A stretch of DNA of 14,238 nt from Marinospirillum sp. (GTDB lineage Bacteria > Pseudomonadota > Gammaproteobacteria > Pseudomonadales > Halomonadaceae): positions 1 to 14,238 of the forward strand of contig SKOQ01000045.1 in NCBI GenBank assembly GCA_007119985.1, read 5' to 3'. The position numbers were made by a program, and so were the translations under genes. How positions within the stretch are numbered: the first letter of the stretch is position 1; the number at the start of each line of letters is the position of its first letter. The notes under the pieces are model-generated. The model did not search any database. It was not told where the DNA came from and worked only from the letters and a program-made list of their open reading frames with translations. Positions 1 to 7,427 of this stretch are shown here, piece after piece.

Positions 1-2
1 CC

Positions 3-158
3 CAATCCAGCAGCAAGTTTTGGCTTGTTGGTTGGTTTGCACTGCTGCTGCTTGGCACTGCGCTGAGCTGGCGTTATTTCTGGCCTGCCACACGGCCCTT
101 ACCGGAACTCAACGCCACAGCTGAGCGATCTCAGCCACCTCAACGCCGAACGAGATAA
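3..158 (+). CDS. 3' end of a probable membrane protein (partial)
   Basis: An open frame enters from the left edge and ends at a TAA at 156-158, giving about 51 residues with no start codon inside the window. The fragment begins SSSKFWLVGW and holds a hydrophobic, Trp-rich stretch of roughly 18-20 residues (about residues 6-25) that would serve as one membrane segment. A polar tail rich in Pro, Gln and Arg follows (ending PPQRRTR), so the positive C-terminus would probably face the cytoplasm. The frame is convergent with trmA and overlaps its 3' end by 19 nt. I do not recognise the family. The hydrophobic-then-basic pattern argues for a real gene end, but the fragment is short and could be a chance open frame. 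Confidence 0.45.
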   Translation, partial: QSSSKFWLVGWFALLLLGTALSWRYFWPATRPLPELNATAERSQPPQRRTR

Positions 159-1252
159 ACCCCCGCTTCGATATGATCGGTATAAGGGAACTGGTCAAAA
201 AAGGCACAGCGCTCTAAGCGGTGCGTCTTGGTCAGCTCGGCGAGATTGTCAGCCAACGTATGGGGGTTGCACGAGATATACACAATGCGCTCATAGCCCT
301 GCACCTGTGCCAGCGTCGCTGCATCCAGCCCAGCCCGTGGGGGGTCCACCAACACGGTCGAGAAATCATAATCGGCCACTGCCAAACGTGCTGCCAAGGA
401 AGAATCAGGATCGGCGAGAGCGGCGGCCAGTTCTTCAGCCGATGCCCGTGCCACCAGCACGTTATCTATCTGATTCGCAGCGATATTCACCTGCGCCGCA
501 CCAACAGAGGTACGGCTGATCTCTGTCCCTAAAACGCGGCGAAACTGCCCCGCCAGCGCCAGCGTAAAGTTGCCATTGCCACAATAGAGTTCAAGCAGAT
601 CACGCTCTTGGCTGCCTTGTGTAACTTGCAAGGCCCACTCCAGCATGGATTGACAGATCGCTGGATTCGGTTGGGTAAAACTGCCTTCGATCTGCTGATA
701 AATCAGCTCACGACCGGCCACATGCAGGCGCTCCATCACATGGTCACGCACCAGCACCTTCTTTTGCTTGCGCGCACGACCAATGATCTCGATCTGTAAC
801 TCTTGCTGTAACGCTCGGGCCGCGACCTCCCAAGCCTCATCGAGCTGGCGATGATAGATCAAGGTCACCAGCATCTCACCAGACAGGGTGTTTAAAAACT
901 CAACCTGAAACAAGCGGTGGCGCAGCACAGGCTGATCCTTAATCGCGGCCAGCAGGCGCGGCATCAGCGCATTAATCGCTTCACTGGCAATCGGGTAGCT
1001 GTCCATGCGGACGATACGTCGATCCTTTTTAGGATCTTCACCTACCTCAAACATCGCATAGAAAAGATCATCACCCTCATGCCAAATACGAAACTCGGTA
1101 CGATAGCGGTAATGGCTCACTGGCGAAGGAAAGAGATCAAGCGACGGTGCTGTCTCCTGAAACGGGGCCAGCAAATCCGTCAAACGCTGCGCCTTGGCAG
1201 CAAAAAGTGACGCGTAAAGCTCAGGCTGCACCTGAGGAAGACTAGAAGACAT
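140..1252 (-). CDS. trmA: tRNA (uracil-5-)-methyltransferase TrmA
   Basis: This enzyme makes 5-methyluridine at position 54 (the T loop) of tRNAs, using S-adenosylmethionine, in the cytoplasm. It is 370 residues long, close to the usual 366 or so. The C-terminal half is a class I methyltransferase: SAM motif I LELYCGNGNF at 220-229, the FTQPNP segment at 192-197, DPPRAG at 303-308, the nucleophilic Cys328 in YISCNP, and Glu362 in HIEAG as the likely general base. The N-terminal half has the RNA-binding region of this family, without the TRAM domain and Fe-S cysteines of RlmD. The ATG at 1252 is preceded by AAGGAT at good spacing and lies 6 nt after the murI stop, so it is the last gene of a parC-murI-trmA unit. 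Its end overlaps the convergent partial gene. Confidence 0.96.
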   Translation of the reverse strand: MSSSLPQVQPELYASLFAAKAQRLTDLLAPFQETAPSLDLFPSPVSHYRYRTEFRIWHEGDDLFYAMFEVGEDPKKDRRIVRMDSYPIASEAINALMPRLLAAIKDQPVLRHRLFQVEFLNTLSGEMLVTLIYHRQLDEAWEVAARALQQELQIEIIGRARKQKKVLVRDHVMERLHVAGRELIYQQIEGSFTQPNPAICQSMLEWALQVTQGSQERDLLELYCGNGNFTLALAGQFRRVLGTEISRTSVGAAQVNIAANQIDNVLVARASAEELAAALADPDSSLAARLAVADYDFSTVLVDPPRAGLDAATLAQVQGYERIVYISCNPHTLADNLAELTKTHRLERCAFFDQFPYTDHIEAGVYLVRR

Positions 1253-1258
1253 GCATCT

Positions 1259-2146
1259 TTATCCTTCGCAAGAAAACAGAGAAACAGGCGGCACAGGTGC
1301 CACCAAAGAGTGAGAGAGAGGAGCCGCCTCGAGCGGCCTGATTAACTGAGGATCAGGCTGTAAACCCCGCCGTGCGAGCGAAACAGGCAGACGACTGTTT
1401 GGCGCTAAGGGCGCGGTCATCCAGGTAGGGATCACAGACTGCGGCACAGCAGTACTCTGGCACGCCAGAGGCTCCAGCAAATGCAAGACTCGGCGGGCGA
1501 TGGCCGCACCGGAATCGATCCATTGCCATTCACGCCCGACCTGCCGCGCCACCTGATCCAGCTCAGGCTGGAGCAAGGGAAAGTGCGTACAGCCCAGCAC
1601 CAGTGTATCCAAGCGCGGATAGGCCAATAGCGGCGAGAGCACCGCCAGCAGATCAGCCTTTGCAACGGGTTGACCGGCCAGCTGCTGCTCGGCCAGCTCA
1701 ACCAGCGCCGAAGCCCCCACCTTGATCACTTCACAATCAGCAGCGAATTGATCGATCAGCTGCTGCGTATAGGGGCGCTCGATTGTGCCTTGTGTCGCCA
1801 AGAGGCCGATCACCCCCGTACGCGTCATCGCCGCGGCTGGCTTAATCGCTGGCACCACACCCACCACTGGAAAAGGATAACGCTGTCGCAGCTGATCAAG
1901 CACCAGCGTGCTGGCCGTGTTGCAGGCGATCACCAGCAGAGCCGGTTGCACCTGCTCCACTAGGGGGGCGATCACGGCCAGTATCCGCTCAGTCAGCCAC
2001 TGCGAATCCTTGGTACCATAAGGAAAGGCCGCGTTATCACAGGCGTAGACCAATCCCTGATCCGGCAGGCGCTCGCGCAGGGCTTGAATAATCGACAAGC
2101 CCCCGACACCAGAATCAAAAACCAGAACAGGCTGGGCGCAATGCAT
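1259..2146 (-). CDS. murI: Glutamate racemase MurI
   Basis: MurI interconverts L- and D-glutamate and so supplies D-Glu for peptidoglycan. It needs no cofactor and uses two cysteines as acid and base. Both are present: Cys75 in ACNTAS and Cys186 in GCTHFP. The N-terminal FDSGVGG (10-16) carries the conserved Asp11-Ser12 pair, and Glu150 lies in the conserved LVE segment. At 295 residues it is somewhat longer than many MurI proteins (about 265-285). The extra length is a C-terminal tail of roughly 55-65 residues, rich in Pro, Leu and Ser, with no motif I recognise. The ATG overlaps the parC stop as TAATG, which indicates translational coupling. Co-transcription with parC may matter because some MurI proteins affect DNA gyrase, but nothing here shows such activity. 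Confidence 0.96.
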   Translation of the reverse strand: MHCAQPVLVFDSGVGGLSIIQALRERLPDQGLVYACDNAAFPYGTKDSQWLTERILAVIAPLVEQVQPALLVIACNTASTLVLDQLRQRYPFPVVGVVPAIKPAAAMTRTGVIGLLATQGTIERPYTQQLIDQFAADCEVIKVGASALVELAEQQLAGQPVAKADLLAVLSPLLAYPRLDTLVLGCTHFPLLQPELDQVARQVGREWQWIDSGAAIARRVLHLLEPLACQSTAVPQSVIPTWMTAPLAPNSRLPVSLARRGLQPDPQLIRPLEAAPLSHSLVAPVPPVSLFSCEG

Positions 2147-4410
2147 TAGTCAGCCTCAACAAACAAGGCATCCACCTTCTGGAAACCGCGCGGCAGCTTT
2201 GTACCACGACGACCTCGCTCTCCCAGATAGTGCTCTAGATCTGTCGGCTTAAGCGTCAGCACCCGCTGACCACAACGGACCTTCAACGGCTGATCTGCGG
2301 CCAGCACCACCAAGGATTTGACAAACTCTTCACGGTTGGTGGCCCGACGTGTTGGGATATCGAGCATCTTATTGCCCTTGCCCTTACTCAACTGGGGCAG
2401 TTCCATGACGGGGAAGAGCAGCAGTCGGCCTTCATTCGAGACCAGGGCCACCTTCAGCTGTTCTAAAGGTAACTCAGGCAGTAGCACAGGAGCCAACACC
2501 TCCGTCCCTGCCGGTAGCGTGAGTAGACCCTTACCGGCTTTGTTTTTACTCTGCATCTCGGCCAGCGAGGTGATAAAACCATAGCCCGCATCTGAGGCCA
2601 CCAGCGCCAGCTGCTGCTCTGATCCCATCAACAAACCACGGAACTCAGCCCCAGCTGGCGGTTGTAAACGACTGGTCAAGGGCTCGCCTTGCCCACGCGC
2701 GGAAGGCAGAGTATGGGCGGCAAGGCTATAGCTGCGGCCTTGATCATCCATCAACACCAGCTGCTGATTGGTTTTGCCACGCGCAGCCAGTAAAAAGCCA
2801 TCGCCACTTTTATAGCTCAACCCCTCAGGGTCGATATCATGGCCCTTGGCCGCACGAATCCAGCCTTTTTGTGAGACGACAACGGTCACTGGATCCGCGC
2901 CCAGCAGTTCGATTTCGCTCAGTGCCTTGGCTTCAGGCGCTTGAGTGACTAAGGTCGAGCGCCGCGCATCTCCAAAAGCGGCGGCCGCTTCACGCAACTC
3001 ATCTCCGATCAAGGCATCCAGTGCATCAGGACGCTCCAGCCATTGGATCAACTGATCACGCTCCTGCCCCAGCTGGTTTTGCTCGGCACGCAGTTTTTCT
3101 TCTTCCAAGCGTGCCAATTGGCGCAGTTTTAAATCCAGCACGGCATTAGCTTGGCGCTCAGATAAACCCAGCTGGCGCATCAACACCTGCTGTGGATGAT
3201 CTTCTTCGCGGATGATGCGGATCACTTCGTCGATCTGAAGGTAGGCCAGCAAAAAACCCGCCAGCAGATGCAGGCGCTCTTCGACTTTATTCAGACGATG
3301 CTCGATACGCCGCGTCACGGTATGGCGACGAAACTTCAGCCACTCACCCAGCATCTGGTGCAGAGGTTTGACCTGAGGACGACCATCCAAACCGATCACA
3401 TTCATATTGATGCGATGGTTCTTTTCAAGATCTGTGGTGGCAAACAAATGCGCCATCAAAGGCTCAACATCAATACGCTGCGAGCGCGGCACCAAAACCA
3501 GACGCACGGGGTTTTCATGGTCAGACTCATCACGCAGATCCGCCAACCAAGGGAGTTTTTTGGCCTGCATTTGCGCCGCGATCTGTTCCAGCACCTTACT
3601 GGGCGAGACTTGATAGGGCAGCGCCTGAATCACGATCTCGCCTTCTTCAAGCTGGTAAACCGCACGGCTTTTCACACTGCCACGGCCGGTACGATACATT
3701 TGGCGCATCTCGGCTGCTGGAGTGATGATCTGGGCGCCAGTGGGGAAATCTGGCCCTTGCACAAAACGTAGAAGATCATCCGTCGTGGCCTCAGGATGAT
3801 AAAGAAGATGAAGAGTCGCTTGTACGATCTCGTGCACATTATGCGGCGGAATATCCGTCGCCATACCCACTGCAATCCCACTGCCTCCGTTGAGCAGTAC
3901 ATGCGGCAAGCGCGCTGGCAGCACCTTGGGCTCCATCAGCGAGCCATCAAAGTTAGCCACCCAATCCACCGTACCCTGCCCCAACTCTTTCAGCAGCAGC
4001 TCAGAAAAACGCGCCAAGCGGGATTCGGTGTAACGCATGGCTGCAAAGGATTTAGGATCATCTGGGCTACCCCAGTTGCCCTGTCCATCGACTAAGGGAT
4101 AACGATAGCTAAATGGCTGGGCCATCAACACCATGGCTTCATAGCAGGCTGAATCGCCATGAGGATGAAACTTACCCAGTACATCCCCCACCGTCCGAGC
4201 CGATTTTTTATACTTGGCTTGGGCCGATAAACCTAGCTCGCTCATCGCATAGACAATGCGTCTTTGCACTGGCTTCATACCATCGCCAATATGGGGTAAG
4301 GCACGATCTAAAATCACATACATCGAGTAATCGAGGTAGGCTTTTTCGGTGTACTGGCTCAAGCTTTGGCGTTCGAACTGATCGTCAAGGCGATCAATCA
4401 CATCTGTCAT
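2146..4410 (-). CDS. parC: DNA topoisomerase IV subunit A ParC
   Basis: ParC is the DNA-cleaving subunit of topoisomerase IV, which unlinks sister chromosomes and relaxes supercoils with ParE. The product is 754 residues, near the 752 of E. coli. The winged-helix/tower region opens with the conserved block around residues 20-60. The active-site tyrosine is Tyr127 in AAMRYTESR. The quinolone-determining region reads HGDSACYEA, with Ser87 and Glu91 (equivalents of E. coli Ser80 and Glu84) in the wild-type state. The C-terminal half has the blades of a ParC type, including LPSARGQGEPL and QLSKGKGNK. I chose the ATG at 4410 because AAAGGA lies just upstream. A TTG six codons earlier (4428) would place that ribosome site inside the gene. 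The gene is divergent from the NERD-like gene and heads the unit with murI and trmA. Confidence 0.97.
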   Translation of the reverse strand: MTDVIDRLDDQFERQSLSQYTEKAYLDYSMYVILDRALPHIGDGMKPVQRRIVYAMSELGLSAQAKYKKSARTVGDVLGKFHPHGDSACYEAMVLMAQPFSYRYPLVDGQGNWGSPDDPKSFAAMRYTESRLARFSELLLKELGQGTVDWVANFDGSLMEPKVLPARLPHVLLNGGSGIAVGMATDIPPHNVHEIVQATLHLLYHPEATTDDLLRFVQGPDFPTGAQIITPAAEMRQMYRTGRGSVKSRAVYQLEEGEIVIQALPYQVSPSKVLEQIAAQMQAKKLPWLADLRDESDHENPVRLVLVPRSQRIDVEPLMAHLFATTDLEKNHRINMNVIGLDGRPQVKPLHQMLGEWLKFRRHTVTRRIEHRLNKVEERLHLLAGFLLAYLQIDEVIRIIREEDHPQQVLMRQLGLSERQANAVLDLKLRQLARLEEEKLRAEQNQLGQERDQLIQWLERPDALDALIGDELREAAAAFGDARRSTLVTQAPEAKALSEIELLGADPVTVVVSQKGWIRAAKGHDIDPEGLSYKSGDGFLLAARGKTNQQLVLMDDQGRSYSLAAHTLPSARGQGEPLTSRLQPPAGAEFRGLLMGSEQQLALVASDAGYGFITSLAEMQSKNKAGKGLLTLPAGTEVLAPVLLPELPLEQLKVALVSNEGRLLLFPVMELPQLSKGKGNKMLDIPTRRATNREEFVKSLVVLAADQPLKVRCGQRVLTLKPTDLEHYLGERGRRGTKLPRGFQKVDALFVEAD

Positions 4411-4490
4411 GAAAAACCATCCTTTCAATGGATCTTGAATCAGAGGCTAGTGTAACGTGAAGCCCCTGCCGGATAAACTTTGTTTCGCTG

Positions 4491-4496
4491 TGTCAA
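4491..4496 (-). promoter_or_regulatory. Candidate -35 element for parC
   Basis: On the minus strand a perfect TTGACA lies about 80 nt upstream of the parC ATG, in the 146-nt region shared with the divergent NERD-like gene. No good -10 sits at 17 nt: TATCCG at 15 nt is the nearest. A second possibility is TACACT around 4451-4456 as a -10, with only a poor -35. The promoter position is therefore uncertain. Confidence 0.3.
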
Positions 4497-4525
4497 TGCC
4501 GCTATACCTGCCCTGATGCGCTGGT

Positions 4526-4531
4526 TATAAT
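4526..4531 (+). promoter_or_regulatory. Candidate -10 box (TATAAT) for the NERD-like gene
   Basis: A perfect TATAAT lies 25 nt upstream of the ATG at 4557, followed by the ribosome site AAGGGAGA at 4543-4550. No convincing -35 is seen 16-18 nt upstream (TATACC at 17 nt). The leader would be short, about 15-20 nt. Confidence 0.5.
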
Positions 4532-4556
4532 CCGAGGCTATCAAGGGAGAGCAGCG

Positions 4557-5372
4557 ATGATTTTAAAAGACTACATCCACCGGCCTGACGCCGATCCTCG
4601 CTCAGAAGAAACCTGTGCTGAGGCCGCGACCCGCCTACGCAACGCCTTCAAAAACAATGAAGATGTGCTGGTATTGAACGATATTCGCTTGCCGATGGAT
4701 GAAGAACGCACGCTGAATATTGATCACATCGTCATTCACAGCTATGGCATTACATTGATCAACAGCCGCACCATTTATGGCAAGATCGAAGTCAACTATC
4801 GTGGCGAATGGAGCCGGAATGTCAAAGGCCGTGAGATCGCCATGCAGAACCCGATCGAAATGTTCAAATATGTCAGCCGCAACCTGCGCGAAATGCTGAC
4901 CGAGCAGATCGATGCTCTGCTCACTCGCGCCAAAGGCAGTCAAAAAACCTTTGAAAATATGCCGATCGATGTGCTGTTTATTCAAGCCATCAAAAGCAGC
5001 ATCATCGGTACCGGGATCAATCAATCCAACATCATCTTTGTGGAAGCACTGACACAAAGCATCAACCGTACCTTCAGTGCTTATAAAAAGCGCGAGTTCC
5101 AGATGTATGGCGGCTTGGATACGTTTAAGATCTCCAGCTCGGATATGTATGCCATCGCGGACTGCATTCAAGGCAATGAGATCGATCGCAGCAGCTACCC
5201 GAATATGGATGAAGTGGCTAAACCCGGAGTGGAAACCGCGCCTGTTGCAACAGGACGCCGCGGAATAGTGCGCGCTCATAGCACCCTGCCAGTCAAGATC
5301 ATTAAAGCGCGAGATATCCAACCCAGCCGCTCGAAAACATCAGCACAAGTCCCAGACGCCAGTCACGACTAG
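4557..5372 (+). CDS. NERD (nuclease-related) domain-like protein, degenerate active site
   Basis: The 271-residue product has no signal peptide or membrane segment. Residues about 15-115 follow the NERD pattern: an N-terminal Glu-rich helix (EE 17-18), NIDHIVI at 54-60 with Asp56, then GITLINSRTIYGKI at 64-77, Trp85, and NPIEMFKY at 98-105. In this restriction-endonuclease-like fold the strand after Asp normally carries E-x-K; here it reads Asn69-Ser-Arg71, so cleavage activity is doubtful. A conserved-looking second part (about 125-205) has no motif I know, and the last 50 residues are basic and low in structure. The start is supported by AAGGGAGA six nt upstream. The gene stands alone, divergent from parC and convergent with parE. 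The fold assignment is inferred by pattern; the function is unknown. Confidence 0.75.
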   Translation: MILKDYIHRPDADPRSEETCAEAATRLRNAFKNNEDVLVLNDIRLPMDEERTLNIDHIVIHSYGITLINSRTIYGKIEVNYRGEWSRNVKGREIAMQNPIEMFKYVSRNLREMLTEQIDALLTRAKGSQKTFENMPIDVLFIQAIKSSIIGTGINQSNIIFVEALTQSINRTFSAYKKREFQMYGGLDTFKISSSDMYAIADCIQGNEIDRSSYPNMDEVAKPGVETAPVATGRRGIVRAHSTLPVKIIKARDIQPSRSKTSAQVPDASHD

Positions 5373-5383
5373 GACGATCCGCT

Positions 5384-5406
5384 CAGCCACCCACAGGAGG
5401 TGGCTG
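5384..5406. other. Hairpin between convergent NERD-like gene and parE
   Basis: Arms CAGCCACC (5384-5391) and GGTGGCTG (5399-5406) pair perfectly over 8 bp around a 7-nt loop. The hairpin occupies most of the 40-nt gap between the two stop codons. Neither strand has a U-tract after it, so it is a poor intrinsic terminator, though its place fits a shared 3' end structure. Confidence 0.45.
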
Positions 5407-5412
5407 GAAAGA

Positions 5413-7296
5413 TCAAGCAGGGATTTGCGCCAAATTGCCTTTAGTTTCTAGCCACTGCTTGCGATCACCCGCTCTCTTTTTTGCTAAGAGCATGTCAAGA
5501 ATCTGCATCGCCTGATCCTCTTCTTCACGTACCAGCTGTACCAAACGGCGTGTATCGGGTGCCATGGTGGTTTCGCGTAGCTGGATGGGGTTCATCTCAC
5601 CCAAGCCTTTAAAACGCTGTACATTGATCTTGCCTGAGCGCTGCGAGAGGCGATCGAGTACGGCTTCTTTTTCCTGATCGTCCAAGGCGTAGAAGACTTC
5701 TTTGCCGCAATCAATGCGATACAAGGGGGGCATGGCCACGTACACATGACCACCTTCCACCAAGGCGGGGAAGTGGCGCAAAAAGAGCGCACACAACAAG
5801 GTGGCAATATGCAGGCCATCAGAGTCCGCATCGGCCAAAATACAGACCTTGCCATAACGCAGGCCGCTCAGATCCTCGCTGCCTGGATCGATACCCAGAG
5901 CAACGGCGATATCATGCACTTCCTGCGAGGCGAGAATCTCGCTCGAATCCACTTCCCAAGTATTTAAAATCTTGCCACGCAAGGGCATGATGGCTTGAAA
6001 GGTACGATCCCGCGCCTGCTTAGCCGAACCACCAGCCGAGTCACCTTCAACCAGAAACAGCTCACTCTGGGCAATCTCTGCACCCGAACAGTCAGCGAGC
6101 TTGCCCGGCAAGGCGGGGCCTTGGGTGATCTTTTTACGCACCACTTTTTTGGCCGCCTTCAGACGCCGGTTGGCTCGGCTCAACACCAATTCGGCTAAGG
6201 CTTCGGCTTCGAGCGTGTGCTGGTTGAGCCATAATGAAAAGGCATCTTTCAGCACGCCACTGATAAAAGTGGCACTTTGACGCGATGACAGGCGTTCTTT
6301 AGTCTGGCCGGCAAACTGTGGGTCCTGCATCTTCAGTGACAGCACAAAAGCACAATCCTGCCAGAGGTCTTCGGCCGTGAGCTTGACGCCACGCGGCAAC
6401 AGGTTGCGGTATTCACAAAAATCGCGCAGCGCATCCAAAAGTCCGGTACGCAAGCCGTTCACATGGGTGCCACCTTGTGGCGTGGGAATCAGGTTGACGT
6501 AGCTTTCTTGCAGCAGCTCACCACCCTCGGGTAGCCAGAGCACGGCCCAATCCACGGCTTCTTTTTCGCCTTTAAAAGCACCAGCAAAAGCCGCTTCAGG
6601 CAAGGTGGTGTATTCGGTACAAGCCTGATGCAGATAGTCCGTCAGCCCAGCTTCATAGCACCAGACTTCTTCAGTGGCCTCCTGCTCCTGCACAAAGACG
6701 ACTCGCAATCCGGGGCAGAGCACGGCCTTGGCGCGCAGCAGATGCTTGAGGCGCGGCAAGGAATAACGCGGGGAATCAAAATACTGAGGATCAATCCAAA
6801 AGCGCAGCCATGTCCCAGTGTCTTTTTTGGCGCAGCGGCCAATCACTTCAAGTTCGCTGGCCTTTTCGCCATCAGCAAAGGTCATCTTGCTGATCTGGCC
6901 TTCGCGCTTCACTTCCACTTCTAGCTTCTGTGAGAGGGCGTTCACAACTGACACACCGACCCCGTGCAAACCACCCGAAAACTCATAATTCTGATTGGAG
7001 AACTTCCCGCCGGCATGGAGTCGAGTCAGGATCAGCTCTACACCTGGCACGCCCTGCTCTGGATGGATATCCGTCGGCATCCCACGCCCGTTATCCTGTA
7101 CGCTCAAGCTGTGATCGGCGTGCAGCGTGACGCGAATTTCGCTGGCATGACCAGCGAGGGCTTCGTCCACACTGTTATCAATCACCTCTTGCGCTAGATG
7201 GTTCGGGCGGCTGGTGTCGGTATACATTCCGGGGCGTTTACGCACTGGATCAAGGCCAGTGAGGACTTCAATCGCGCGGGCATCGTACTGGGTCAT
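5413..7296 (-). CDS. parE: DNA topoisomerase IV subunit B ParE
   Basis: ParE is the ATPase subunit that drives strand passage by topoisomerase IV with ParC. At 627 residues it matches the short ParE form (E. coli 630) rather than GyrB, which carries a large insert. The GHKL ATPase domain shows Glu37 and Asn41 in QEVIDNSVDEA, DNGRGMP at 68-74 and the GGLHGVG lid at 108-114. Lys333 in QTKERL is the transducer lysine. The TOPRIM domain has Glu417 in LVEGDSAGG and the metal-binding DADSDG at 489-494, followed by a C-terminal ParC-contact region. The ATG at 7296 has AGGA about 10 nt upstream. It lies 131 nt downstream of the ammonia-lyase gene on the same strand with no clear terminator between, so some read-through from the light-sensor operon is possible. 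Confidence 0.97.
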   Translation of the reverse strand: MTQYDARAIEVLTGLDPVRKRPGMYTDTSRPNHLAQEVIDNSVDEALAGHASEIRVTLHADHSLSVQDNGRGMPTDIHPEQGVPGVELILTRLHAGGKFSNQNYEFSGGLHGVGVSVVNALSQKLEVEVKREGQISKMTFADGEKASELEVIGRCAKKDTGTWLRFWIDPQYFDSPRYSLPRLKHLLRAKAVLCPGLRVVFVQEQEATEEVWCYEAGLTDYLHQACTEYTTLPEAAFAGAFKGEKEAVDWAVLWLPEGGELLQESYVNLIPTPQGGTHVNGLRTGLLDALRDFCEYRNLLPRGVKLTAEDLWQDCAFVLSLKMQDPQFAGQTKERLSSRQSATFISGVLKDAFSLWLNQHTLEAEALAELVLSRANRRLKAAKKVVRKKITQGPALPGKLADCSGAEIAQSELFLVEGDSAGGSAKQARDRTFQAIMPLRGKILNTWEVDSSEILASQEVHDIAVALGIDPGSEDLSGLRYGKVCILADADSDGLHIATLLCALFLRHFPALVEGGHVYVAMPPLYRIDCGKEVFYALDDQEKEAVLDRLSQRSGKINVQRFKGLGEMNPIQLRETTMAPDTRRLVQLVREEEDQAMQILDMLLAKKRAGDRKQWLETKGNLAQIPA

Positions 7297-7383
7297 CGGG
7301 CTTTTATCCTACCGAGGCGAATTGCCCGCAGGACAGGCAACTCACATCACTGGTTATTTAATCAGTTAAGGGGCGCTAGTGTG

Positions 7384-7408
7384 CCTCGACAAAGCGCTTT
7401 TGTCGAGG
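7384..7408. other. Strong hairpin just after the ammonia-lyase gene
   Basis: Perfect 10-bp arms CCTCGACAAA and TTTGTCGAGG enclose a 5-nt loop, about 20 nt past the tal stop and 88 nt before parE. In the direction of transcription it is followed by CACACTAG, not a U-tract, so it is more likely an mRNA 3' end or processing structure than a Rho-independent terminator. Confidence 0.55.
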
Positions 7409-7427
7409 GCTGAAGCGCAAGGATACC

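Noticed and set aside
3196..3771. 191-codon open frame on the plus strand
   Set aside because: It is antisense to parC and only reflects codon bias of that gene.
3922..4200. Quinolone-resistance change in ParC
   Set aside because: The key Ser and Glu of the HGDSACYEA segment are both in the wild-type state.
4635..5321. 228-codon open frame on the minus strand
   Set aside because: It is antisense to the NERD-like gene, which has the better ribosome site, a TATAAT box and a recognisable domain pattern.
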